Of a stretch of DNA of 37,781 bases, positions 8,031 through 16,876 are shown one piece after another (the first letter of the stretch is position 1; the number at the start of each line of letters is the position of its first letter). The DNA is from Bacteroidota bacterium. Its GTDB lineage: Bacteria > Bacteroidota > Bacteroidia > Bacteroidales > F082. The DNA is taken from assembly GCA_947505205.1 (NCBI GenBank), contig CANNKD010000008.1, positions 1-37,781 of the forward strand. Direction: 5' to 3'. Under the pieces are notes generated by a model, which did no database searches, was not told the origin of the DNA, and was given only the letters and a program-made list of their open reading frames with translations. Both the position numbers and the translations under genes were made by a program.

Positions 8031-9206
8031 TTACATTAGTTTTTGATAGAACTGCCACCAACGATCTGGAATTTCATCTTTTTTTGCCAGTTCATAATCA
8101 TCTTTCGTACATGGCACAAAATAATGCCGGTCAAATTGTTTATTTGGGTCACGGCCATAGGACAAATCAATCCACCATCGATCAGTTATCTTACTTTTCA
8201 GAAATATAATTTCCTCATCCTGACCTTCGTTCTTCACGATATAACGGGCAAAATCGAGACTCCCTGAAACCGGCAAATCATTCTTCCGATTCGCTAAACC
8301 TTCAACGAAATACCAAATCATTTGGGCCACTAATTGCGAAGTTACCTGCTGTTGGTCGAAGATTGGATTCACCTCATAAAAACCAATTGAACTTAATTTG
8401 TCGCTCATCCCGGCATAGCGGGCAATTCGACAGGCTTCGTCGCCCGAAAATCCATTTGGACCGGCGTTACCATTCCCCGGTGCGTCGGAAGCTTTTACAG
8501 AGGAAATATCAAAACTTAAAATATCTGCATTTCGCACAATTGGCTCAGCATCAGCGATATTAGACTTTACGATACCCAGTCGATACACATCAAACAGTAG
8601 GTTTTTCATCAAATCGACCGATTCATATTCAGTAAAATGGGTTTGATATCCAAGATTGGTGAAATTGAAAAGAAAATTTGGCTGATGCATGATGATTTTA
8701 CTCAGATACGAGCGCGAATTCAGCGGTTCTTCCTCTTTTCCTAAATCGAAAAGCGGATCCACAGAAACGATATTTACCAATTGGCCAATACTCTCATAAG
8801 CCATATAATTGGCATAAGTCAAATCCTGTGAGCCTCCGATGATAATAGGTATAACTTTTTTGCGCACCAATTCACCAACCACCTGACTGACAGCAAAATA
8901 AGTGTCTTCAACACTATGCCCTTGCCTTATGTTTCCTAAATCAACAATTTTAACATTCGGCCAGTGATGATACAATTTATACCATTGCTCTCGTACGATA
9001 TCGGGTGTATGCGCAGAACCCTCATTATTAATGGCTTGCCTGTCTTCACACACACCAAAAATAGCTAATTGAAATTGGCTAATATCAGGAAAATGATCCT
9101 TCTGACTATAAATTTCGATCAAATCCGCAACACGTTTTTGACCTGTTTCACGGTATTTATCAATGATTTGCTCGTTCACCGGCTCGAAAAAAAGATTGAT
9201 TTCCAT
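8031..9206 (-). CDS. Arginase/formimidoylglutamase-fold protein with altered metal site
   Basis: The 391-residue protein aligns by motif with the ureohydrolase (arginase/agmatinase/formimidoylglutamase) fold: VIPIIIGGSQDLTYANY, NIVSVDPLFDLG, DILSFDISSVKASDAPG, NGFSGDEA and GFYEVNP. In active enzymes these motifs are GGDH, DAHxD and SxDxDxxDP and bind two Mn ions. Here GGDH reads GGSQ (residues 124-127), DAHxD reads DPLFD (150-154, His lost), and DxD reads DIS (233-235, second Asp lost). Three ligands are therefore missing and amidinohydrolase activity is doubtful. Bacteroidota homologues are often annotated as formimidoylglutamase, but no other hut genes are nearby. It follows topA by 70 bp and precedes the SRPBCC-like gene by 19 bp. 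Confidence 0.8.
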   Translation of the reverse strand: MEINLFFEPVNEQIIDKYRETGQKRVADLIEIYSQKDHFPDISQFQLAIFGVCEDRQAINNEGSAHTPDIVREQWYKLYHHWPNVKIVDLGNIRQGHSVEDTYFAVSQVVGELVRKKVIPIIIGGSQDLTYANYMAYESIGQLVNIVSVDPLFDLGKEEEPLNSRSYLSKIIMHQPNFLFNFTNLGYQTHFTEYESVDLMKNLLFDVYRLGIVKSNIADAEPIVRNADILSFDISSVKASDAPGNGNAGPNGFSGDEACRIARYAGMSDKLSSIGFYEVNPIFDQQQVTSQLVAQMIWYFVEGLANRKNDLPVSGSLDFARYIVKNEGQDEEIIFLKSKITDRWWIDLSYGRDPNKQFDRHYFVPCTKDDYELAKKDEIPDRWWQFYQKLM

Positions 9207-9219
9207 GTGAGAGATTCTG

Positions 9220-9240
9220 GTTACTTGTTACTGGTTACTG
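9220..9240. repeat. Short 7-bp tandem repeat (GTTACTG)
   Basis: Three adjacent units, GTTACTT, GTTACTG and GTTACTG, then a partial GTTTC, lie in the 70-bp gap between topA and the arginase-like gene, 14 bp upstream of the latter's ATG. Function unknown. Confidence 0.6.
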
Positions 9241-9276
9241 GTTTCAAATTACGAAATGTCAATTAAAAATATTCAT

Positions 9277-11598
9277 TTACTTCCTCTTTCCTTTAAAAGC
9301 CTTTTTTGGTGCATTATCCGGATTGGCTACAATAGCCATACATTCTTCCAGGCTAAGTTTCGCCGGATCGGCTCCTTTCGGAATTTTATAATTCTTTTTC
9401 TTGAAAGTGATATAAGGCCCATAACGACCATTAAGTACTTTTAAATCAGGCTCTTGTTGAAATTCCTGAATGGAAGCCTGTTCTTCCTTTTCGCGTTTGG
9501 CAAGAATGATTTCGATGGCACGCTCGGCATCTATCGAGGCCGGATCATCCGTTTTTGCCAGGCTGTAAAATTTCGAATCGTGCTTCACATAAGGTCCAAA
9601 CCGACCAATGGCAACCGCCATTTCCTTGGTTTCATATTCACCCAAGGTTCTTGGGAAACTGAACAATTCAAGCGCGTCTTCCAAAGTCAACGTATCCATG
9701 GTTTGGTTTTTATGCAAACCGGCAAACTTTGGTTTTTCTTCAGAATCAGTATCGCCTAACTGAACCATTGGACCGTAACGACCAACTTTCACAAAGAGAT
9801 TTTTTCCGCTAACAGGGTCAACACCAAGTAGTTTCTCACCACTGAATTTAGCTGAATTTTCGTTTGTGTCTTCAATCTTTTTATGAAACGGTCCGTAAAA
9901 CTCACCGATCATTTTGTTCCATGCCTGGTTTCCGTCAGCGATTTCATCAAATTCCTTCTCTACATTGGCTGTGAAATTGAAATCGATGATCGATTCGAAA
10001 TACTGGCACAAGAATTTATTCACCAAAATACCAATATCGGTTGGGAAAAGCTTCGATTTCTCGAATCCAACATTTTCGGCTTCGGTTTTGGAAGTTATTT
10101 TATCACTCAGCAAACTCAGCACTTTATATTCGCGGCTTGTGCCCGGACGATCCTCTTTTACAACATATTCACGCTTCTGAATCGTTGAAATTGTTGGTGC
10201 GTAGGTTGATGGACGGCCAATTCCCAATTCTTCGAGTTTCTTTACCAAACTGGCTTCAGTATATCTTGCCGGACCACGTGTAAAACGCTGTTGTGCAAGT
10301 ATTTCACCTACCTTTAATACTTGTCCGTTCTTCACCGGTGGAAGCAGATCAGCACTTTCTTCTGACGAATCATCGTCATTTCCCTCGAGGTAAACTTTCA
10401 AAAATCCGTCGAACAAAATCACCTCGCCGGTTGCTATAAATGTATATTTTGATGAAGAAATATCGACTGTAATAGTGGTCTTTTCCAGCTCGGCATCGGC
10501 CATTTGTGAAGCCAGTGTGCGTTTCCAGATCAGGTCATATAAACGCTTCTCTTCAGAGGTTCCGCTGATGCTTGAAGCAGCCATTGATGTTGGACGAATG
10601 GCTTCGTGTGCTTCTTGAGCTCCTTTGGTTTTGGTGGTATATTTGCGGGTTTTTACATATTCTTTCCCAAAGCTGTTTGTGATTTCATCTTTAGCCAGAC
10701 TGAGTGCCAGATTTGAAAGATTTACGGAATCGGTACGCATATAAGTGATTTTTCCCGATTCATACAAATGCTGGGCAACACGCATGGTGTTTCCAACAGA
10801 ATAACCGAGTTTACGACTGGCTTCCTGCTGTAATGTGGAAGTTGTAAAAGGTGCAGCAGGCGATTTTTTCATGGGTTTCTTTTCAACCGCTGAAACTGTA
10901 TAACCTGCTCCAATACATGATGTTAAAAAATTTTGTGCATCGGCTTCTATGGCAAATCGTTCAGAAAGTTCGGCTTTCAATTTGGCATTTGGCTGGCCAT
11001 CGACAGAAAAAACAGCGGTTACTCTATAAGCCGAAGTAACTTTAAAATCTTTCACTTCTTCTTCACGTTCCACAATCAGGCGAACAGCAACGGATTGCAC
11101 ACGTCCGGCCGACAAAGCTGGTTTTACTTTTCGCCAGAGAAGCGGTGAAAGCTCATACCCAACCAGACGATCCAAAACCCTGCGTGCCTGTTGTGCAGAA
11201 ACCAAATTGAGGTCTATTCCACGCGGATTTTCGATCGCATGCGCGATGGCTGTCTTTGTAATCTCATGAAAAACAATACGTTTGGTTTTGTCTTCCTTTA
11301 ATCCAAGTGCTTTGAACAAATGCCACGAAATGGCTTCTCCCTCGCGGTCCTCGTCAGATGCCAACCAAACCATTTCGGCCTCTTTGGCAAGCTTTTTCAG
11401 TTCGGCAACAAGCTTTTTCTTATCGGCCGAAACCTCATATTGGGGTTCAAAACCATGCTCAATGTCAACACTCAGCTGGGTTTTATTCAAATCCATTACG
11501 TGGCCGTAGCTCGATTTAACAATATAATCCTTACCTAAAAATCCTTCTATGGTTTTTGCCTTGGCAGGCGACTCAACTATGACCAAATTCTTCGACAT
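9277..11598 (-). CDS. topA: DNA topoisomerase I (type IA)
   Basis: This 773-residue enzyme relaxes negative supercoils by cutting and passing one strand. The N-terminal Toprim domain shows KNLVIVESPAKAKTIE and the metal-binding ASDEDREGEA (Asp82, Asp84, Glu86). The catalytic tyrosine is Tyr286 in ITYMRTDSVN. After the four-domain core come C-terminal Toprim_C repeats, seen as VGRYGPMVQLG, IGRFGPYVKHD and NGRYGPYITFKKKNYKIPKG. The Cys4 zinc ribbons of E. coli TopA are absent, as usual for this phylum. The start MSKNLVIVES is the standard one. Two TAATTTTG boxes on the minus strand lie within 60 bp upstream. It probably heads an operon with the arginase-like and SRPBCC-like genes. Confidence 0.98.
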   Translation of the reverse strand: MSKNLVIVESPAKAKTIEGFLGKDYIVKSSYGHVMDLNKTQLSVDIEHGFEPQYEVSADKKKLVAELKKLAKEAEMVWLASDEDREGEAISWHLFKALGLKEDKTKRIVFHEITKTAIAHAIENPRGIDLNLVSAQQARRVLDRLVGYELSPLLWRKVKPALSAGRVQSVAVRLIVEREEEVKDFKVTSAYRVTAVFSVDGQPNAKLKAELSERFAIEADAQNFLTSCIGAGYTVSAVEKKPMKKSPAAPFTTSTLQQEASRKLGYSVGNTMRVAQHLYESGKITYMRTDSVNLSNLALSLAKDEITNSFGKEYVKTRKYTTKTKGAQEAHEAIRPTSMAASSISGTSEEKRLYDLIWKRTLASQMADAELEKTTITVDISSSKYTFIATGEVILFDGFLKVYLEGNDDDSSEESADLLPPVKNGQVLKVGEILAQQRFTRGPARYTEASLVKKLEELGIGRPSTYAPTISTIQKREYVVKEDRPGTSREYKVLSLLSDKITSKTEAENVGFEKSKLFPTDIGILVNKFLCQYFESIIDFNFTANVEKEFDEIADGNQAWNKMIGEFYGPFHKKIEDTNENSAKFSGEKLLGVDPVSGKNLFVKVGRYGPMVQLGDTDSEEKPKFAGLHKNQTMDTLTLEDALELFSFPRTLGEYETKEMAVAIGRFGPYVKHDSKFYSLAKTDDPASIDAERAIEIILAKREKEEQASIQEFQQEPDLKVLNGRYGPYITFKKKNYKIPKGADPAKLSLEECMAIVANPDNAPKKAFKGKRK

Positions 11599-11957
11599 CT
11601 ATATCCTTTTCTTTATATTGTTCAAGTTGTTTGAACAAAATTACGGTTGCAAAATTATAATAATAACACAGATAAACAGAGGCTAATTGTAAAGTACTAT
11701 TAATAAGGTGTAGAAATGGTCAGAAATGGAATTAAAATTTAGGTCATTTTCCGAACAAATAAGTCTTTTTTTGGTTTACTCGTCAACTCTTCAACGCTAT
11801 TAAATGGATGCAATAAGGATGGAAAATAGTCGAATTTGAAACGATTAATTACGCTTAAAATACGTCTAAAATACATTTATAATACAGCCTAATAGTATCG
11901 TTGGTGATACCTTACGATCAGTCTGGATGAGGAATGGCTTACAACAATAAAACAGCA
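11599..11957. other. Non-coding gap between topA and the DEAD-box helicase gene
   Basis: This AT-rich 359-bp stretch contains two minus-strand TAATTTTG boxes (plus-strand CAAAATTA at 11636-11643 and 11650-11657) that could drive topA. A small inverted repeat, TTCAA-GTTGT-TTGAA, lies near 11621-11636. I see no convincing gene, RNA or terminator in the remainder. Confidence 0.5.
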
Positions 11958-13202
11958 TTATTTTTTCTTTTTCTTCTTTTTGGCCATATATTCGCGTTGT
12001 TCTTTTTCGTTATCGCGAATGAGTTTTTTCCAGTTATTATCGGTGTCTTTGGTAAAATCGAGTGTTTCGCGGTACGTGTTTTTATCTATTTCCATAACCA
12101 CAATATCCTTATCCAGAAATGTCTCTATTTCTGCTAAAATCTCTTTCTCTTCAGAACTGCAAAACGAAAATGCCTGTCCTTTTTTGGTGCCTCGTCCGGT
12201 TCTTCCAACACGGTGAACATAGTTTTCGGGAACTTCAGGCAAGTCATAATTTACCACAAAATCAACATTTGGGATATCAATTCCACGAGCACTGATATCA
12301 GTAGCAATCAGCAGTTTTAGGGTGCCGTTTTTAAAATCGTTTAAGGTAGCGGTACGCTCGTTTTGCTCCTTGTCGCTATGAATTGTTTCGCTTGTAATCT
12401 GAACTCTTTCCATCGCATTTTTAACTCTTTCGGCACGAACTTTTGTACGCACAAAAACAAGGACTTTACTGTCTGGATTTTCATCAATCAATCGTTCAAG
12501 AAATGCACGTTTGTCATCCATTTCGATAAAAGCTACAAAATGCTCAATGTTTTTAGCGACTGGATTTTTTGGCGAAATCTGTATGCGAATAGGTTTTATC
12601 ACCAGCGAATAGGCTAGTTTTTTAATTTTAGGATTGATAGTTGCCGAAAAGAATAAAGTCTGTCGTTTTGCCGGCAAGTGACGCATCAAATCGTTGATAT
12701 CTTTTATGAATCCGAGATCGAGCATGTGGTCGGCTTCATCGAGAATTAACACTTCAATGCCGTGCAATTTTAAATGACCTTGGCTTACCAAATCGAACAG
12801 GCGACCAGGAGTAGCAACCAAAATATCGATACCGTTTTCAAGTGCTGAAATTTGAGGTGCCTGATCAACGCCACCAATTATCCCGATTGTTTTAACACCC
12901 GTATTTTTAGCCAGTGCCGTAAAAACTTCGGTTATTTGTTGCGCCAGCTCATGGGTGGGAACCATTACCAAACATTGAATGTAATTGGATCGTTTTGTTT
13001 TTTTTGCATTTTGTATTTTGTGAATTACCGGAATGGCAAATGCTGCCGTTTTGCCAGTACCAGTTTGTGCTATTGCCAATACATCTTCGCCTCTTAAAAT
13101 AGGCGGAATTGCTTTGAACTGAATGTCGGTAGGCCGCCGGAAACCTTGGTTTTCAAGATTTTTTTTAAGCTCTAACGAAATAGAATACTCCTCGAATTTC
13201 AT
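11958..13202 (-). CDS. DEAD-box ATP-dependent RNA helicase (RhlE-like)
   Basis: The 414-residue protein has all helicase motifs in order: Q motif (FRRPTDIQFKAIP), motif I AQTGTGKT (45-52), PTHELAQQ, TPGRL, DEAD (155-158), SAT (186-188), then ARGIDIPNVDFV and HRVGRTGRG in the second RecA domain. It ends in a short basic tail of consecutive lysines likely to bind RNA. The family unwinds short RNA duplexes in ribosome assembly and mRNA decay. RhlE-type proteins are the usual match for this length and tail, but the exact subgroup is not certain. It stands alone, with a TATCTTTG box (plus-strand 13223-13230) just upstream. Confidence 0.95.
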   Translation of the reverse strand: MKFEEYSISLELKKNLENQGFRRPTDIQFKAIPPILRGEDVLAIAQTGTGKTAAFAIPVIHKIQNAKKTKRSNYIQCLVMVPTHELAQQITEVFTALAKNTGVKTIGIIGGVDQAPQISALENGIDILVATPGRLFDLVSQGHLKLHGIEVLILDEADHMLDLGFIKDINDLMRHLPAKRQTLFFSATINPKIKKLAYSLVIKPIRIQISPKNPVAKNIEHFVAFIEMDDKRAFLERLIDENPDSKVLVFVRTKVRAERVKNAMERVQITSETIHSDKEQNERTATLNDFKNGTLKLLIATDISARGIDIPNVDFVVNYDLPEVPENYVHRVGRTGRGTKKGQAFSFCSSEEKEILAEIETFLDKDIVVMEIDKNTYRETLDFTKDTDNNWKKLIRDNEKEQREYMAKKKKKKK

Positions 13203-13222
13203 GAAAATGGGATTTAAAAATG

Positions 13223-13230
13223 CAAAGATA
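13223..13230 (-). promoter_or_regulatory. Putative -7 box (TATCTTTG) for the DEAD-box helicase gene
   Basis: The minus strand reads TATCTTTG, matching TAnnTTTG, about 20 bp before the ATG at 13202. No clear TTTG partner is seen at the right distance. Confidence 0.4.
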
Positions 13231-13303
13231 GCCTAAAGAATGAGGAATGATAGATTCGATTACGAAGGAAGAACACGCATTTACGATGAGGAAGATTGCG
13301 TAA

Positions 13304-13519
13304 TTTGGGCTAAAATACAATCTCGATTTTTATAGCGGCTATTCACCCGAACGTATCAATCCTGGTGATAAGATGCGTACTGTTACCAAAATCAGGAAAG
13401 TTACTTTGGGCAGTAATGCTGAAATTGCCTCAATCGATATTAATTCACTTATGACAAAAAATGCTATGATTTACGATATCAAAACTGTTTTGCCAAAAGA
13501 TAAAATTGATGCACGTCTT
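13304..13519 (+). pseudogene. Remnant of a nucleotide-sugar dehydrogenase (TviB/WecC type), truncated and internally deleted
   Basis: The frame reads GLKYNLDFYSGYSPERINPG followed by DKMRTVTKIRKVT and GSNAEIA. GYSPERINPGDK is the hallmark of UDP-N-acetylhexosamine/UDP-glucose dehydrogenases of the TviB/WecC/CapL family, normally near residue 150 of about 425. Straight after EIA the frame continues as SIDINSLMTKNAMIYDIKTVLPKDKIDARL, which matches that family's C-terminus (vlYDvK.vLp...D.RL). About 140 N-terminal residues are missing and roughly 230 middle residues, including the catalytic Cys region, are deleted in frame near 13429. A TAA at 13301 closes the frame upstream. The native stop is also lost, and the frame runs on to 13582. 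The ORF track's 69-residue call (13373-13582) is part of this remnant. A strong terminator follows. Confidence 0.85.
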
Positions 13520-13559
13520 TATAACTTCCAGATCAACTTTTTGAAAGTAATAATCCAAT

Positions 13560-13597
13560 CGACCCGTCAAAAACCAAGCTGACGGGTCGTTTTTTTA
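13560..13597 (+). terminator. Rho-independent terminator after the dehydrogenase remnant
   Basis: CGACCCGTCA (13560-13569) pairs perfectly with TGACGGGTCG (13580-13589) around a 10-nt loop, and eight T follow. The orientation is plus, matching the remnant's strand, so it is probably the original gene's terminator. It also insulates the operon starting at 13700. Confidence 0.93.
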
Positions 13598-13699
13598 TTT
13601 TTCGATTTTTATTTCACATTAATTTGTGAATAACTACCTTCGTATCAGCATTCGAAATATGCGCAAGAAGTTGTATTTTTAACAGTTGAAATAATTTTA

Positions 13700-16600
13700 A
13701 TGAAATATTACAAGTTTATATTTTCTCTTATTTTAATCAATTGTCTGATCTTCAATACATTGATTCAGGCGCAATCGCGCACTGGAAGCACGGTTGAACA
13801 ATTCAGTATTGAAATTATGTTTGCAAATCCGGTTGTCAACCCGAATGTTTACAAAGCCCCACTCAAATACAACAAAGATTTTGCACTTATACTTCAAATG
13901 GATGATGAAACGCCTGCCATTAATGACGTTGTGATGCCATACTTCAAGGGTCAACCCCCCAATCCGGGATTGTTTTTTACAGAAGGTGACCCTGCAAGTA
14001 ATCAGCCATTCAAGGCTGAAGTTTCATTGTATTCATTCGACGAAACCGGAATGGACATTCATAATTATGTTACGGGTTTTTTGCATTGGGACAATATTAT
14101 CAATTTGTGGGCAGGTGAATTTGGGATGGTCAGCCGTGGACTTTCCAGTCCTCCCGGCACTGATAATGCTGTTGAGGTGCAACGAAATGCAAGTTATATA
14201 AAGCGAAAAACAAAAAGTGGAACCATTCCGGATGGTTACGATTTGAATGTTTTTGCCATCCCGCCTAATGGTTCATCTCAACTTGCTGAAGCAAAGGCAC
14301 ACAATCTGGCTGTTTTTAGCAGCACCGGAGCAACTAATCCGGTAAAAGTTGAAACACTTCCTGCTATTTCAGGTATTGAACTCAAGCGTAATTTGATTAC
14401 AAATAATCTATTTAATGACGTTCAAAACGTTGCAAATCAATGCAATGCATCAAACCACTACATAGCGACTTATTATAACCATGGCTTTGGGAATGGTGAA
14501 ATCAGTTTCGATGAGTTTAAATTGCAAATGGATCAAATTGCTGCTACTTATGGAAAAGCCGGCTCTGACAAGATTTGGTCAGGTTCGTCAACTGAAATAT
14601 TTGAATATCTGAGAATTAAAGAATTAGTAACGGTAACACAATCAATTACTGACAATGTATTGACACTTACTTTTACCGGAAATAATATTCCGGATAATTT
14701 CCGGTATTATGCTTCGAGCATAGTTGTTTTAGGAGAATCGAATATCGTGGAAATGACAGTTACGCAGCCTGATGGGTTATCAACCTACCATTTTTCAGGA
14801 AAAAATGCGCTGATAAACATGAAATGGAATGGTTATGTTCCTCAGGATGCCGTTTCGCAGGCAGAAAATCTGGTTACTTTGACAGAAACAGAAACCACAC
14901 AAGTGAATGGAATTGTGGCTATGGATTATGTACAAATGCTTCCTGATGGTGATACTAAATGGGCACTTCGCGATCGTTTATGTGCCTTGGAGACAATCGT
15001 TTACGAACCAAATTTTTGTCCATTAGGCGAATTTTTAGGCCCAGACGTTACACTATGTTTCGGTCAAACTATCGATTTTCAATTACCAAGTGCGGCCGGA
15101 TATTTATGGAGTACCGGCGAAACAACGCAAAACATTACATATACAGCTATGGCAACTGAAAAGGTTTGGGCACGTTTAACACAAGGTGATGGATCAACTT
15201 TGGCCGACACCGTGCTAATAACCGTGAATCCATTGCCCAATCTATTGATCAATCCCGATACCATTGCCATATTTCCAGGTGACGAAATCATTTTAAGAGC
15301 CTCGGGTGCAGCAACTTATCTATGGTCGGATAACAGCACTGCAGATTCACTTATTGTTTCACCATCAACAACCACAGATTTTACCGTTACCGGTACTTCA
15401 GCATTAGGCTGCTCAACAGATGCAACTTCACATATTGTAATAGCTTTTTTGGGTGATGATATATCACTTTGCTTCAATGAATCCATCGTACTCTCCGCAC
15501 CAATCGCCGAAAGTTATTCATGGAGTACCGGTGAAATCACGCAAAACATTAACTATGTGGCAGTCCAAAATGACACTGTTTGGGCTCAGCTCACATTTGG
15601 TAATGGTTCAACAGAGACCGATACACTCCTTATAACTGTGAATCCATTGCCTGAAATAACCATTAACCCTGATACGCTTACAGTGAATCCGGGTGATGAA
15701 GTCATTTTACATGCCTTGGGAGGTGTTTCCTATCTTTGGTCGAATGACAGTATTAGCGATACAATTGCTGTATATCCGATGATTACAACGGATTATTTCG
15801 TTACCGGAACATCGGCTCTGGGCTGCAAAAACACAGCAAACGCTCACATCATTGTCGAATATATTACGGATATAAATTTCACTTTCGACACAGTTTGCTT
15901 TGGCGACACCACACATCTTATATCACAAGTGACTTCGAACGATCCGGTTCTTATTTCGGAGTGGGATATGAACGGAGACGGCCTCTTCGTGGATGAAGTT
16001 GTTGGTGATACTGTAAAAATAGTTTTCGCAACAGCAGATGAACATTTGGTTGGACTGCGGATTAAAACACTCAGCGGAGCCATTCATATCATATATAATA
16101 AGGTCCCTGTTGCCGATTTCCCAATTCCTTCATTCATTTATGCTGGAACCTGCGAGGGACAAACAGTATTTTATTGGGATAAATCTACCGTACAAGTCGG
16201 GAAAGTTAACAATTGGACATGGGATTTTGGAGATGGCAGTTCTTCGAATGAGCAAAATCCGAATTATTATTATACCACTGCCGAATTATTCAATGTTTCT
16301 TTGATCGCCGTTTCAAGTTACGGTTGCCTTGATACCATAACTCAGAGCGTCAATATTATTCCTGCGCCAACCCTTGATCTCAGGACAACTGACGGAACAG
16401 CAGTGGCTTCAGAACAAACCGTAGAAATGGTTGCCGGAGGCAGCGTCGATTTCGAAGTGTTGAGTGTTTATGACAGTCTGGAATGGTCGGGAGGAGTGAA
16501 AACAGACGTTTTTCATGTGATAAATGCTGGTTATTTCTCCGTTGTGGTTTATGTGAATGCATGTAACAACAGCCGTTTTTTCACAGTTACAGAAACCGGA

Positions 16601-16876
16601 AATCCCCCAAATCCAACAGTGGGAATAATGAATTTGCTGACTCCAAATGGTGATGGCTTTAACGATGTATGGCAAATTCAGGATCTGGCAGGAATCAGCC
16701 CAGCCAAGGTAGCTATTTACACTCGTGCAGGCAATCTGGTTTACAGTTCAAACAATTACGACAACAGTTGGAAAGGATATTACAATGGGAATCCATTACC
16801 CGAAGGAAGCTATTTTTATATCATTGAAGGCGTAACAGGATCTGTTTTAAAAGGCACAATCAGCATCGTCAGATAA
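13700..16876 (+). CDS. Secreted CE4-like (polysaccharide deacetylase-like) protein with Ig/PKD repeats and T9SS type B sorting domain
   Basis: The 1058-residue protein has a signal peptide (to about residue 25), an N-terminal region of ~410 residues, two tandem 138-residue Ig-like units (DNA 15035-15448 and 15449-15862), a PKD domain (WTWDFGDGSSSNEQNP, about 800-890), and a gliding-motility/type B sorting domain (LTPNGDGFNDVWQI to GTISIVR, about 977-1058). The N-terminal region resembles NodB/CE4 deacetylases: FALILQMDDE with Asp68-Asp69, a PPNG turn like motif 3, a late His261, and IWSGSSTEIFEYLR. The motif-2 His is replaced by Arg146, so activity is doubtful. The same region occurs in the protein at 17868. 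The stop overlaps the next ATG (TAATG). Cell-surface location is inferred from the sorting domain; substrate unknown. Confidence 0.82.
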   Translation: MKYYKFIFSLILINCLIFNTLIQAQSRTGSTVEQFSIEIMFANPVVNPNVYKAPLKYNKDFALILQMDDETPAINDVVMPYFKGQPPNPGLFFTEGDPASNQPFKAEVSLYSFDETGMDIHNYVTGFLHWDNIINLWAGEFGMVSRGLSSPPGTDNAVEVQRNASYIKRKTKSGTIPDGYDLNVFAIPPNGSSQLAEAKAHNLAVFSSTGATNPVKVETLPAISGIELKRNLITNNLFNDVQNVANQCNASNHYIATYYNHGFGNGEISFDEFKLQMDQIAATYGKAGSDKIWSGSSTEIFEYLRIKELVTVTQSITDNVLTLTFTGNNIPDNFRYYASSIVVLGESNIVEMTVTQPDGLSTYHFSGKNALINMKWNGYVPQDAVSQAENLVTLTETETTQVNGIVAMDYVQMLPDGDTKWALRDRLCALETIVYEPNFCPLGEFLGPDVTLCFGQTIDFQLPSAAGYLWSTGETTQNITYTAMATEKVWARLTQGDGSTLADTVLITVNPLPNLLINPDTIAIFPGDEIILRASGAATYLWSDNSTADSLIVSPSTTTDFTVTGTSALGCSTDATSHIVIAFLGDDISLCFNESIVLSAPIAESYSWSTGEITQNINYVAVQNDTVWAQLTFGNGSTETDTLLITVNPLPEITINPDTLTVNPGDEVILHALGGVSYLWSNDSISDTIAVYPMITTDYFVTGTSALGCKNTANAHIIVEYITDINFTFDTVCFGDTTHLISQVTSNDPVLISEWDMNGDGLFVDEVVGDTVKIVFATADEHLVGLRIKTLSGAIHIIYNKVPVADFPIPSFIYAGTCEGQTVFYWDKSTVQVGKVNNWTWDFGDGSSSNEQNPNYYYTTAELFNVSLIAVSSYGCLDTITQSVNIIPAPTLDLRTTDGTAVASEQTVEMVAGGSVDFEVLSVYDSLEWSGGVKTDVFHVINAGYFSVVVYVNACNNSRFFTVTETGNPPNPTVGIMNLLTPNGDGFNDVWQIQDLAGISPAKVAIYTRAGNLVYSSNNYDNSWKGYYNGNPLPEGSYFYIIEGVTGSVLKGTISIVR
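15035..15862 (+). repeat. Tandem duplication of a 414-bp coding unit
   Basis: Two units of exactly 414 bp (138 codons) lie head to tail inside the CDS. Landmarks recur 414 bp apart, for example TGGAGTACCGG at 15107 and 15521. Each unit encodes LG.D..LCF...WSTGE.TQNI...ITVNPLP...NPD...PGDE...YLWS...VTGTSALGC. Each covers two Ig-like sub-domains. Confidence 0.88.

Noticed and set aside
13240-13335. 31-codon ORF (MRNDRFDYEGRTRIYDEEDC...) just upstream of and overlapping the remnant
   Set aside because: Very short, in another frame, no recognisable family and no start signal; it could be part of the decayed gene but does not match it.
13373-13582. 69-residue ORF reported as a possible small gene
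   Set aside because: It is the downstream part of the dehydrogenase remnant, begins at an internal Met and runs into the terminator arm.
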